From Desulfobacterales bacterium (GTDB lineage Bacteria; Desulfobacterota; Desulfobacteria; Desulfobacterales; C00003106): DNA of 10,793 bases. The stretch's first letter is position 1. Every line of letters starts with the position of its first letter. Positions 1 to 5,706 of this stretch are shown piece by piece. A program made the translations under genes and the position numbers. The stretch spans positions 1-10,793 of the forward strand of contig JAUVFC010000036.1 in assembly GCA_030594505.1 (NCBI GenBank), read 5' to 3'. Below the pieces are notes generated by a model. That model ran no database searches and had not been told where the DNA came from. It worked only from the letters and a program-made list of their open reading frames with translations.

Positions 1-1
1 T

Positions 2-34
2 GCCCGCCATCGCTCTCGCTCAGGCGAGGCGGGC
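2..34. repeat. GC-rich imperfect hairpin repeat
   Basis: The arm GCCCGCC (2-8) is complementary to GGCGGGC (28-34), and the inner arm TCGC (10-13) pairs with GCGA (24-27), leaving a 10-nt loop. The composition is far more GC-rich than the flanking sequence. It looks like a short dispersed intergenic palindrome of the REP type. There is no T-tract after it, so it is not an obvious intrinsic terminator. Whether it recurs elsewhere in the genome cannot be seen here. Confidence 0.5.
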
Positions 35-40
35 GGGTCA

Positions 41-76
41 GTTTAACCTTGAACCGTGAACCCATGAACTTTGAAC
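41..76. repeat. degenerate heptad tandem repeat (xxTGAAC)
   Basis: Five near-consecutive units of 7-8 nt can be read: GTTTAAC (41-47), CTTGAAC (48-54), CGTGAAC (55-61), CCATGAAC (62-69) and TTTGAAC (70-76). Each shares the core GAAC or AAC. The block lies directly upstream of the tRNA. It is a microsatellite-like spacer repeat; no function is evident. Confidence 0.5.
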
Positions 77-109
77 CTGAGCAGTTACAAAAAATGGAAG
101 ATTTTATAC

Positions 110-184
<75 letters not shown>

Positions 185-223
185 AATACCTCCTCCCACT
201 CGCTGCGCTCGTTTTGATAACCC

Positions 224-252
224 TTGTCACGAGATTACTCATTTTGTATAAG
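224..252 (+). promoter_or_regulatory. sigma70-like promoter for the solute-binding protein gene
   Basis: A TTGTCA box (224-229) is followed by a 17-nt spacer and TATAAG (247-252). This predicts a start near 259 and a short leader of about 24 nt, with a GGAG Shine-Dalgarno at 271-274. The gene therefore seems to be transcribed on its own rather than with the tRNA. The call rests on consensus matching only. Confidence 0.55.
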
Positions 253-282
253 TTTTGAGTAAAAAAAGCAGGAGACAATAAG

Positions 283-1140
283 ATGGCTGCGGAAAGAGGG
301 CCTGGGATTTTTCCCATAATTCCTTCAAACAGGGAGGATGATCTTCACAACCTGGAGTATTCGGACTCTGCTGATTTGGTCCTCTTTGTGGCAGGGAATC
401 AGTTCATGGTCATGGACGAACTCCTCAGGGGGTTTCAGGAAGAGAATCCTGATATTAAGAAGATATTCTTTGAGACCCTTCCGCCCGGACTGGAACTGAA
501 ACAGATATTGGCGGGGGGAGCGATCTTTCGGGACAAAGTAATCGATGTGGTCCCTGACGTGTATGCGTCTGTTTCCGAGAAGGCAATGGAACGTCTTGAG
601 GCAGCAGGGCTCATCGCAAAGGACGACTATTTTCTCTATCTTCACAATCGAATTGTTCTGATGGCGCCGGAGGGGAATCCTTCCCGGATCAGGTCGGTTT
701 CAGATCTCGGACGGGACAAAGTTCGCATATCGCAGCCTAATCCCGAGTATGAAGATATCGCCTTTTATATAATGGACATGTACAGGGATGCCGGAGGGGA
801 AGCGCTTGTACATCGCATAATGGAAGAAAAACGAGCTGAGGGCACTACTATTCTGACCGTTGTTCATCACCGGGAGACCCCGCTCAGGATTGAGAAAAAA
901 ACAGTCGATGTCGGTCCTGTGTGGGCTACGGAGATCATACATGCAAAGGAGAATAACCTTGCGATCGAGACGGTCGAACCAGGAGAAGAGCTGGATCAAA
1001 GAGACAGGATCAACTATTATATTTGCAAATTAAAGAATGCACCCCATCCGGCAAACGCCGAAAAATTCCTCGATTTCATAAAATCTTCCCGTGCGCAGAG
1101 CATCTATGAGAAATACGGCTTTGTGCCTCATTTCGGGTAA
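283..1140 (+). CDS. solute-binding-fold protein without signal peptide (ModA/PBP2-like)
   Basis: The 285-residue protein resembles type 2 periplasmic binding proteins of the molybdate/sulfate group. A beta-strand LVLFVAGNQ near residue 32 leads to a helix MDELLRGFQEENP, the first lobe of the fold. LHNRIVLMAPEGNP (120-133) and the SDLGRDKVRISQPNP stretch (140-154) match the inter-lobe crossover of ModA-type proteins. The C-terminus ANAEKFLDFIKSSRAQSIYEKYGF is the usual last helix pair. The N-terminus (MAAERGPGIFPIIPSNREDD) has no hydrophobic core or lipobox, and an in-frame stop at 256-258 rules out a longer start. GGAG at 271-274 supports the ATG at 283. The protein is therefore probably cytoplasmic, or exported in some unusual way. 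No permease or ATPase gene is nearby. The ligand is unknown; a sensory or anion-binding role inside the cell is a guess. Confidence 0.75.
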   Translation: MAAERGPGIFPIIPSNREDDLHNLEYSDSADLVLFVAGNQFMVMDELLRGFQEENPDIKKIFFETLPPGLELKQILAGGAIFRDKVIDVVPDVYASVSEKAMERLEAAGLIAKDDYFLYLHNRIVLMAPEGNPSRIRSVSDLGRDKVRISQPNPEYEDIAFYIMDMYRDAGGEALVHRIMEEKRAEGTTILTVVHHRETPLRIEKKTVDVGPVWATEIIHAKENNLAIETVEPGEELDQRDRINYYICKLKNAPHPANAEKFLDFIKSSRAQSIYEKYGFVPHFG

Positions 1141-1171
1141 TAGTTCACCACACATCCCGTTCCCCGATTTT

Positions 1172-1813
1172 TTAGAGTTCCACCACCTTCCCTGCTCCGC
1201 AATCAAGACATTTCTTCGGGTAAGAGCGCTTTATTTCCGATTTCAACCGGGTGCAGTGACACGGACAAATAAGTTTTAAATCCTCGAGGAGGTCTAATTC
1301 TGTGAATCCGTGCAGGCCTCCAATGAGAGCGCTGACTTTTCCAAAGCGTGATGCCGCGTGAAGGATGGCCCTTAGTCCCGGGTGAGAGCACCCATTAATG
1401 AGAACCAATCCTTCTTTTGCCTTGACCACAAGGGACTGCTCTATGCCTTTGAGCTCGCCCGTGGAAAAGATGTTTTCATGGATTTGCAAAGGCTCTTTTA
1501 TGCTGACCACCTCTCTTGCCCCGACAGGCTCAGCAAAGGAACCGGGAACATACACTTTAATCCCTTTGTTGCGCTGAAGCAAATCCACAAGTCCCCCTGT
1601 GTGATCCCAATGAGCATGAGAAATGAAGATCTCTTGAATTGTAGCGGGGTCGATGTTGAGCTTCTCCAAATTATGGAGAAGTATCGAGCCACTGGCCCCG
1701 GTGTCGAAGAGAATCCTCGGCCCGCCTTCTACCTCCACGAGGCAAGAAAAACCCCAGTCAGCCTTGAGGCCTTCTTTCAACACTTCATTATCATAGACAA
1801 TAGTGATCTTCAT
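1172..1813 (-). CDS. metallo-beta-lactamase-fold hydrolase
   Basis: This 213-residue protein has the metal-binding signature SHAHWDHTGG: H66, H68, D70 and H71 of the HxHxDH motif. Further likely ligands are H144 in NGCSHPG and H168 in GGLHGF, with CPCHCT near residue 186. The order of motifs (DTG, SHAHWDH, GCSHPG, GGLHG, HCT) matches the subgroup often annotated as 7,8-dihydropterin-6-yl-methyl-4-(beta-D-ribofuranosyl)aminobenzene 5'-phosphate synthase-like, related to archaeal MptE-type enzymes. The true substrate is not known for most members. The C-terminus is rich in cysteine (C183, C185, C187, C202, C205), which could bind a further metal. The ATG at 1813 lacks a clear Shine-Dalgarno, but an in-frame stop lies closely upstream. 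The gene converges with the solute-binding protein gene (31-bp gap) and is divergent from vapBC. Confidence 0.85.
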   Translation of the reverse strand: MKITIVYDNEVLKEGLKADWGFSCLVEVEGGPRILFDTGASGSILLHNLEKLNIDPATIQEIFISHAHWDHTGGLVDLLQRNKGIKVYVPGSFAEPVGAREVVSIKEPLQIHENIFSTGELKGIEQSLVVKAKEGLVLINGCSHPGLRAILHAASRFGKVSALIGGLHGFTELDLLEDLKLICPCHCTRLKSEIKRSYPKKCLDCGAGKVVEL

Positions 1814-1889
1814 ATCCGGACAATTCGAGCGTACGTCTACCTACGGTTCCTGTCTTTCGTGTATTTGTTCCTTCAATGGTGATTTTATA

Positions 1890-1918
1890 TTGACTTCAAA
1901 AATTCCATGCCCTATTAT
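1890..1918 (+). promoter_or_regulatory. vapBC promoter
   Basis: TTGACT (1890-1895), a 17-nt spacer and TATTAT (1913-1918) form a near-consensus sigma70-type promoter. It predicts a start near 1925 and an unusually long leader of about 120 nt before vapB. The -10 box lies inside an inverted repeat (1913-1930), as expected for an autorepressed toxin-antitoxin operon. Confidence 0.65.
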
Positions 1919-1930
1919 GTACACATAATA
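1913..1930. promoter_or_regulatory. putative VapB/VapBC operator (inverted repeat)
   Basis: TATTATGT (1913-1920) and ACATAATA (1923-1930) are exact reverse complements separated by two bases. The repeat covers the -10 box and the predicted transcription start of vapBC. Ribbon-helix-helix antitoxins such as VapB bind palindromes of this kind and repress their own promoters. That this protein binds this site is inferred from position and symmetry. Confidence 0.6.
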
Positions 1931-2016
1931 TGTGGGGTGGCTTCAAAACGTCCCCGTTTATCCGAATAGTAGACTTGGCTACGACGGCTGAATCTGCGTC
2001 AGGCTCAGATTTTAGT

Positions 2017-2039
2017 CCTCCTCATGTGGACACAGGAGG
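2017..2039 (+). promoter_or_regulatory. hairpin that can sequester the vapB ribosome binding site
   Basis: CCTCCT (2017-2022) is fully complementary to AGGAGG (2034-2039), the Shine-Dalgarno of vapB, across an 11-nt loop. A second potential hairpin just upstream pairs AATCTG (1991-1996) with CAGATT (2006-2011). The long leader may therefore limit translation of the operon. CCTCCT could be a chance match to a Shine-Dalgarno consensus, so this is a prediction. Confidence 0.4.
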
Positions 2040-2045
2040 TCAACT

Positions 2046-2279
2046 ATGAAACGTAACGTGACTCTTGCCCTGGATGAAGAGATTCTTCATAGGGCCAGAC
2101 TTGTATGCCAAAAAAGGAGAACAACTCTGACTCAGGTTATCCGGGAGCAATTGGAATATCTGGTCCGCCAGGATGAAGAGTACCATGGAGCTATGGAACG
2201 AATCACCGCCCGAATGAAGCGTCGGCCTATACGAATCGGAAAGAAAACCTGGACGAGAGAGGAGCTTCATGAGCGCTAA
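2046..2279 (+). CDS. vapB: VapB-type antitoxin (ribbon-helix-helix)
   Basis: This 77-residue protein begins MKRNVTLALDEEILHRARLV. That is a short beta-strand and helix followed by a second helix (TTLTQVIREQLEYLV), the layout of MetJ/Arc ribbon-helix-helix antitoxins. The basic C-terminal tail, with RRPIRIGKKTW, would wrap the toxin and block its active site. A very strong AGGAGG lies 6 nt before the ATG. The gene overlaps vapC by 11 bp, as is usual for antitoxin-toxin pairs. It is expected to bind the 1913-1930 palindrome and repress the operon, with the toxin as partner. Confidence 0.85.
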   Translation: MKRNVTLALDEEILHRARLVCQKRRTTLTQVIREQLEYLVRQDEEYHGAMERITARMKRRPIRIGKKTWTREELHER

Positions 2280-2700
2280 TCTCTTTTTCGATACCAACAT
2301 TTTAGTCTATGCCTTTGACAAATCCGACCAAGAAAAATATGAAATCGCGTCCCAATTGGTGATACAAGCCTTTCAAGAAGGAAATGGAATCCTCAGCGCC
2401 CAGGTCTTGAAAGAATTCTTTGTCACGGTCACTCGCAAAATCTCTGAAAAAATGGCAGTAGATGATGCAGAACAGACCATACGTGATCTTTCTGTTTGGA
2501 AAGTGGTCGACACTACCGTTCCTTTGATTTTGAAAGCCATTGAATTCCACAAACGCTTTGATCTTTCCTTTTGGGATGCCATGATCGTGGCTGCCTGCCA
2601 ATTTGCCGGTTCTTCTACTCTGCTGTCAGAAGACCTCTCTCATGGTATGATGGTCGAGGGCATCCGGATTCTCAATCCATTCCGCACTACAAAACCCTAA
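2269..2700 (+). CDS. vapC: VapC-type PIN-domain ribonuclease toxin
   Basis: This is a complete 143-residue PIN domain. The conserved acidic residues that coordinate Mg2+ are visible: D8 in FFDTNILVYA, E49 in QVLKEFF, D103 in SFWDAMIVAA and D122 in LSEDLSHG. Family members cut RNA, often initiator tRNA or the 23S rRNA sarcin-ricin loop; the target here cannot be predicted. The start ATG overlaps the end of vapB, and AGAGGAG (2258-2264) inside vapB serves as its ribosome binding site, so the two are translated together. All active-site residues are intact, so the toxin should be active when freed from VapB. Confidence 0.92.
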   Translation: MSANLFFDTNILVYAFDKSDQEKYEIASQLVIQAFQEGNGILSAQVLKEFFVTVTRKISEKMAVDDAEQTIRDLSVWKVVDTTVPLILKAIEFHKRFDLSFWDAMIVAACQFAGSSTLLSEDLSHGMMVEGIRILNPFRTTKP

Positions 2701-2805
2701 TAGACTCCGTTCACCCTTTCTGTCTCTCCCTTCGCGCCTATCGCAATGACAATGAAAGGAGAAAATTTATAAGGTGGAAATTTAAAAGATTATGAATCAA
2801 CGGGA

Positions 2806-3168
2806 TTAAGACCGGCGGCTTTCGGGCGTTAATTTGTTCATTATCCCATCAATAAAATTATAATAGATTTCCCTGCTGCTTTCGGCAAGTGTCAGGATAA
2901 TGCAGCCGGCTCTTTCTGTATCAGACCTTTCAACGACTCCTCCGCTCCAGAGCACCTTGGCCGTTCCGGTTACATCCTTTTCGAGAATTTTCATCTCAAA
3001 ATGGATGGTATCTTCTATGATCAAGTCTTGAGGTTCCTTTAAGGAAAAACCTCGTTTAGCGATGTCAAAGGCCATGGAGTGGTGAACACTTCCATCGTGT
3101 ACTTTCCAATATGTTATTGGGAGGGCGATGGACAGACGCGGATGTCTTCTTCTTTCGGTATTGTGCAT
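2806..3168 (-). CDS. small single-domain PilZ protein
   Basis: This 120-residue protein consists of one PilZ domain. The N-terminal basic motif ERRRHPRL supplies the RxxxR signature (R7, R11), followed by the strand ALPITYW. The second motif, normally (D/N)xSxxG, reads DIAKRG (D35, A37, G40), so the serine is replaced by alanine. The rest (HFEMKIL, GTAKVLWSGG, GCIILTL) follows the usual PilZ beta-barrel and ends in an amphipathic helix. PilZ proteins bind cyclic-di-GMP and alter motility or exopolysaccharide output; the serine change may weaken binding here. The gene is last in the minus-strand run, 74 bp after the HD gene, with no visible Shine-Dalgarno. The partner is unknown. Confidence 0.8.
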   Translation of the reverse strand: MHNTERRRHPRLSIALPITYWKVHDGSVHHSMAFDIAKRGFSLKEPQDLIIEDTIHFEMKILEKDVTGTAKVLWSGGVVERSDTERAGCIILTLAESSREIYYNFIDGIMNKLTPESRRS

Positions 3169-3179
3169 TATCTACTTAT

Positions 3180-3217
3180 GGAATTTGGGAATTTATGGAT
3201 TAAGAAATTATGAAATT
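3180..3217. repeat. degenerate AATTT/AAATT short repeats in the HD-PilZ spacer
   Basis: The spacer contains GGAATTT twice (3180-3186 and 3188-3194), then AAGAAATT (3202-3209) and ATGAAATT (3210-3217). All are 7-8 nt units with an AATT core. It resembles the heptad block at 41-76 in style but not in sequence. A similar AT-rich stretch flanks the other side of the pilZ gene (2764-2800). No function is evident. Confidence 0.35.
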
Positions 3218-3242
3218 AAAGGATATTGTCATTTTCAATTGC

Positions 3243-3788
3243 TCAATTTCCAAACAATTCACTCCACTCTTCAAATTTTGTCGCCTTATCTTTTCCGAAT
3301 CCGGAGATTTCCGTCATTATTTTTTTGAACGATTTGTTTTCATAGAGAGAATCAGGCTCTTTTGAGAAAAACTTGTCGGCAAAACATATAATCCTCTCTT
3401 CCAGTGAAATAGGGATCATGTCTCTTTTTGGGACAGGGAGTTGCCGGCTCTCGATATCTTCAACCGTTATACCGGCGCCTACGTGTCTTTCGCAAACGAG
3501 CGCATATTCAGGGAATCCCTCTTTTTCCAATAACTCTCTCCCCAGATAGCCATGGCAAATATATGGCTTTTCGCCGTAACAGCCTATTTTCGGGGCATTG
3601 GTGAATAAGATGCCGACGTCGTGAAGCATGGCGGCCTTTTCAATGAAGTCCGTGTCGGGCTTGAGATGTTCCACTCGCCGAGCGATTTCAAGGGCTTTTT
3701 GCGTCACCATTTTGCTGTGTTCTATCAACAAATGGTGGGTTTTTGACCCCTTTGGATAGTATTTATTAATGAGTTTGAACGGGTTCAT
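3243..3788 (-). CDS. HD-domain phosphohydrolase, substrate unknown
   Basis: This 181-residue protein is a compact HD domain. Likely metal ligands are H24 (LIEHSK), the H56-D57 doublet in AAMLHDVGI, H79 in ICHGYLG, H102 in CERHVGAG and D138 in ICFADKFF. The LHDVGIL core and the spacing fit the HDIG group of metal-dependent phosphohydrolases. There is no GYP motif, so it is not an HD-GYP cyclic-di-GMP phosphodiesterase. Members of this compact family occur in many anaerobes and have no settled substrate. The gene lies 31 bp downstream of the YcgR-like PilZ gene and 74 bp upstream of another PilZ gene. A link to nucleotide second messengers is thus suggested by context only. No Shine-Dalgarno precedes the ATG. 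Confidence 0.85.
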   Translation of the reverse strand: MNPFKLINKYYPKGSKTHHLLIEHSKMVTQKALEIARRVEHLKPDTDFIEKAAMLHDVGILFTNAPKIGCYGEKPYICHGYLGRELLEKEGFPEYALVCERHVGAGITVEDIESRQLPVPKRDMIPISLEERIICFADKFFSKEPDSLYENKSFKKIMTEISGFGKDKATKFEEWSELFGN

Positions 3789-3819
3789 TGGTTTTGTTGG
3801 CCAATAGAATCAATTAATC

Positions 3820-4638
3820 TCAAAGTTCGAGTTTGCTCTGCTCCCTGAGCAATTTTCGCTGCAGATCAGTAATGCGGGGCAGCAAGGCATTCTTGTGTTT
3901 TTCGGCATATATTTCGAATCGGATTTTTCCGGTCCTTTTTTCTTTAATTAAGGCCTCCACAAATTCTATGCCGAAGTAGACGGCATTGCTCCGTTTTTTA
4001 TCGGGGACTATTTTTGTTCTGATAACACTCCTTGCCCACACGAGCTCTTCATTATTGATAAAGAGCTTGACAAGAATTTCATCCCCTATTGAAAGCTCTC
4101 CGACAGGTTCCGGGACAAATTCCCCCTTATGGTTAACAGCCCTTTGACAGAAAAATTTTAAGCCCTGAAGGCTGAGATCGGTTGTCTTGTAACTCGGCTG
4201 CACTCCTATACGCTTCCTCACAAGATTGGTAATTTCTATCACAACATTTTCATCACGCGGGATTTCCACGCGGTAATGCCTGCGCAAGGTGCTAGGGGAA
4301 ACATCGGAAGATGGAGCAAAAAAGAGCGCTTCCGTGAAAGTCTCTTTGAGCTGATAGCGGTCTATATCGACAAGTTTCATTTTTACCATCACGCGCTTTT
4401 TGGTTTCATCTTTGTCGTTGAAGAGGTAGGTTACTTCGATAGTGTCTCCGATCCTGCTGCGAGGGAGTTTTGGGTTCGGTTGTTCGATGATGATATGGGG
4501 AGGGGTAACGTCGAGTATGCGGGACCTTCTGATATCATCCTTTTCTTCAAATTTTTCGGCCCCTTGCACCAAGAGTTCGACGATTATGCCCGAGTTGAGT
4601 TTTTTGAAGATAGAGGTGCTGTGATTATCATCTGTCAT
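3820..4638 (-). CDS. two-domain PilZ protein (YcgR-like cyclic-di-GMP receptor)
   Basis: This 272-residue protein has two domains. Residues about 12-110 form a beta-rich N-terminal region like the YcgR/PilZN domain (GIIVELLVQG, ILDVTPPHIIIEQP, IGDTIEVTYLF). The C-terminal PilZ domain runs from about 117 to 235. It begins with LRRHYRVEIP, giving R119 and R123 of the RxxxR motif, and carries TDLSLQGLKF, giving D154, S156 and G159 of DxSxxG. Both cyclic-di-GMP contact motifs are complete. A basic helical tail (about 245-272) follows. YcgR proteins slow the flagellar motor or act on exopolysaccharide machinery, but no flagellar genes are present here. The gene lies 75 bp downstream of AroB' and may share its transcript. 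The start lacks a clear Shine-Dalgarno. Confidence 0.82.
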   Translation of the reverse strand: MTDDNHSTSIFKKLNSGIIVELLVQGAEKFEEKDDIRRSRILDVTPPHIIIEQPNPKLPRSRIGDTIEVTYLFNDKDETKKRVMVKMKLVDIDRYQLKETFTEALFFAPSSDVSPSTLRRHYRVEIPRDENVVIEITNLVRKRIGVQPSYKTTDLSLQGLKFFCQRAVNHKGEFVPEPVGELSIGDEILVKLFINNEELVWARSVIRTKIVPDKKRSNAVYFGIEFVEALIKEKRTGKIRFEIYAEKHKNALLPRITDLQRKLLREQSKLEL

Positions 4639-4660
4639 GATTCTATGAATTTATAATGTC

Positions 4661-4706
4661 AGTTGTCAGTTGTCCATTGTTTTTTTATACAACGAACCAT
4701 GGACAA
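4661..4706. repeat. GTCAGTT tandem repeat and inverted repeat downstream of AroB'
   Basis: Two and a half copies of a GTCAGTT heptad occur around 4658-4674. TTGTCCAT (4670-4677) and ATGGACAA (4699-4706) form an 8-bp inverted repeat with a 21-nt spacer. It sits just beyond the AroB' stop codon, so it could stabilise or attenuate the minus-strand transcript. There is no T-tract after the stem in the transcribed direction, so it is not called a terminator. Confidence 0.4.
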
Positions 4707-4713
4707 TAGTCTA

Positions 4714-5706
4714 TCACTTTTCCAATATTGTTTCATCAATTTTCATGCCAAAGTGTCTTCCGGCCTTTTCTATAGCCACCAGCGCCTCATCCCCCTTTTT
4801 CAGGTCGACAATGGAAATCGGTTTTCCATCGGGTTTTGTGAGGCGTATGGTTTCAGCATTTTGCAGGATGGTAGATATTTTGCTTCCGTCAACTTCCGCT
4901 TCAACCAGCATGAGAGGCCGCTTTTCTATTTTCAGCCTTCCCACAACACTCCTTGCAGTCTTCCCCTTAAAGTCGACTATAAGGACCTCATCGCCGGACT
5001 TGAGATCGGACAAGTATTTTGTTTTTCCATCAACCACCCGGATATATGCATGCACAGGACCTGCATTTACCCTGAAGGGACGGGCCGCGACATATGGATT
5101 TTCAATGCTCTCAGAATGTACTAAAAACATGGCCGCGCTGGAGTTCCCGATAAGCATGCCTTCTCCCACATGCATTGATGTGCAGGTGTCCACGCAAACC
5201 CTGTCTCCCATGCCGATGGATCTGGTCCCCAATATCTTTGCCGTTACTACAGGGATTGTTTCTCCGGAATCCCGGACCTCGCGGATTATCTTTTTTATTT
5301 CATTGATGTCATTGGTGGTTACCAGGATACCATCCACGCCTTTTTCGAGTATGGAAAGGAGGTCTCTTGCCTCGGAAGCGCTTTTTGCCTCTGCGTAAAG
5401 GTTATTTGTCTGCGCGATCAGGTTTTCCATGGGTATGATCGTCCAGTCGGTTGTCTTTACAATGACCTTTTTGGTCTTCGCGAGTTTTACGATCTCTTTT
5501 TCATCCTTGCCGCTTTTTATTTCATATTCGACCACATCCCGGCCAAACTTTAGATCCCCGTCTGTGGCGATAGTCCGGATAATACCGAGTTCTTTTACCT
5601 TGGCCGTGTAGTTTTCAGGAACCATAACCGCATCCGCTCCGCTTTCCAGGGCAGTTGTAACAAGCTTTTTGTTCCAGGGTATGATTTTTACCCAAATTTT
5701 TTTCAT
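4714..5706 (-). CDS. aroB': 3-dehydroquinate synthase II (archaeal type, AroB')
   Basis: This 330-residue protein matches the archaeal-type 3-dehydroquinate synthase family (MJ1249). It oxidises and cyclises 2-amino-3,7-dideoxy-D-threo-hept-6-ulosonate to 3-dehydroquinate with NAD+, feeding the shikimate pathway for aromatic amino acids. Recognised blocks are DWTIIPMENLIA (87-98), GDRVCVDTC (167-175), GEGMLIGNSS (181-190), FLVHSES (194-200) and RPFRVNAGPVHAY (209-221). The protein is slightly shorter than the archaeal form but contains every conserved block. AAAGGGGG (5711-5718 on the plus map) is its ribosome binding site. The start codon overlaps the end of the upstream AroA' gene by 4 bp (ATGA type), which indicates translational coupling. 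It is unrelated to classical AroB. Confidence 0.94.
   Translation of the reverse strand: MKKIWVKIIPWNKKLVTTALESGADAVMVPENYTAKVKELGIIRTIATDGDLKFGRDVVEYEIKSGKDEKEIVKLAKTKKVIVKTTDWTIIPMENLIAQTNNLYAEAKSASEARDLLSILEKGVDGILVTTNDINEIKKIIREVRDSGETIPVVTAKILGTRSIGMGDRVCVDTCTSMHVGEGMLIGNSSAAMFLVHSESIENPYVAARPFRVNAGPVHAYIRVVDGKTKYLSDLKSGDEVLIVDFKGKTARSVVGRLKIEKRPLMLVEAEVDGSKISTILQNAETIRLTKPDGKPISIVDLKKGDEALVAIEKAGRHFGMKIDETILEK

Noticed and set aside
41..76. CRISPR array
   Set aside because: Units are only 7-8 nt with no spacers, and there are no cas genes.
1382..1882. A 166-codon plus-strand open frame
   Set aside because: It is antisense to the metallo-beta-lactamase-fold gene, which has the full HxHxDH motif.
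3243..3788. HD-GYP cyclic-di-GMP phosphodiesterase
   Set aside because: The protein has the HD ligands but no GYP motif and is too short for that domain.
4276..4656. A 126-codon plus-strand open frame
   Set aside because: It is antisense to the YcgR-like PilZ gene and has no ribosome binding site or recognisable motif.
4670..4706. Rho-independent terminator for the AroA'-AroB' operon
   Set aside because: The 8-bp stem has a 21-nt loop, and no T-tract follows it in the transcribed direction.
4670..5398. A long plus-strand open frame of 242 codons
   Set aside because: It lies antisense to the AroB' gene, whose protein matches a known family along its full length. The antisense translation shows no recognisable domain.
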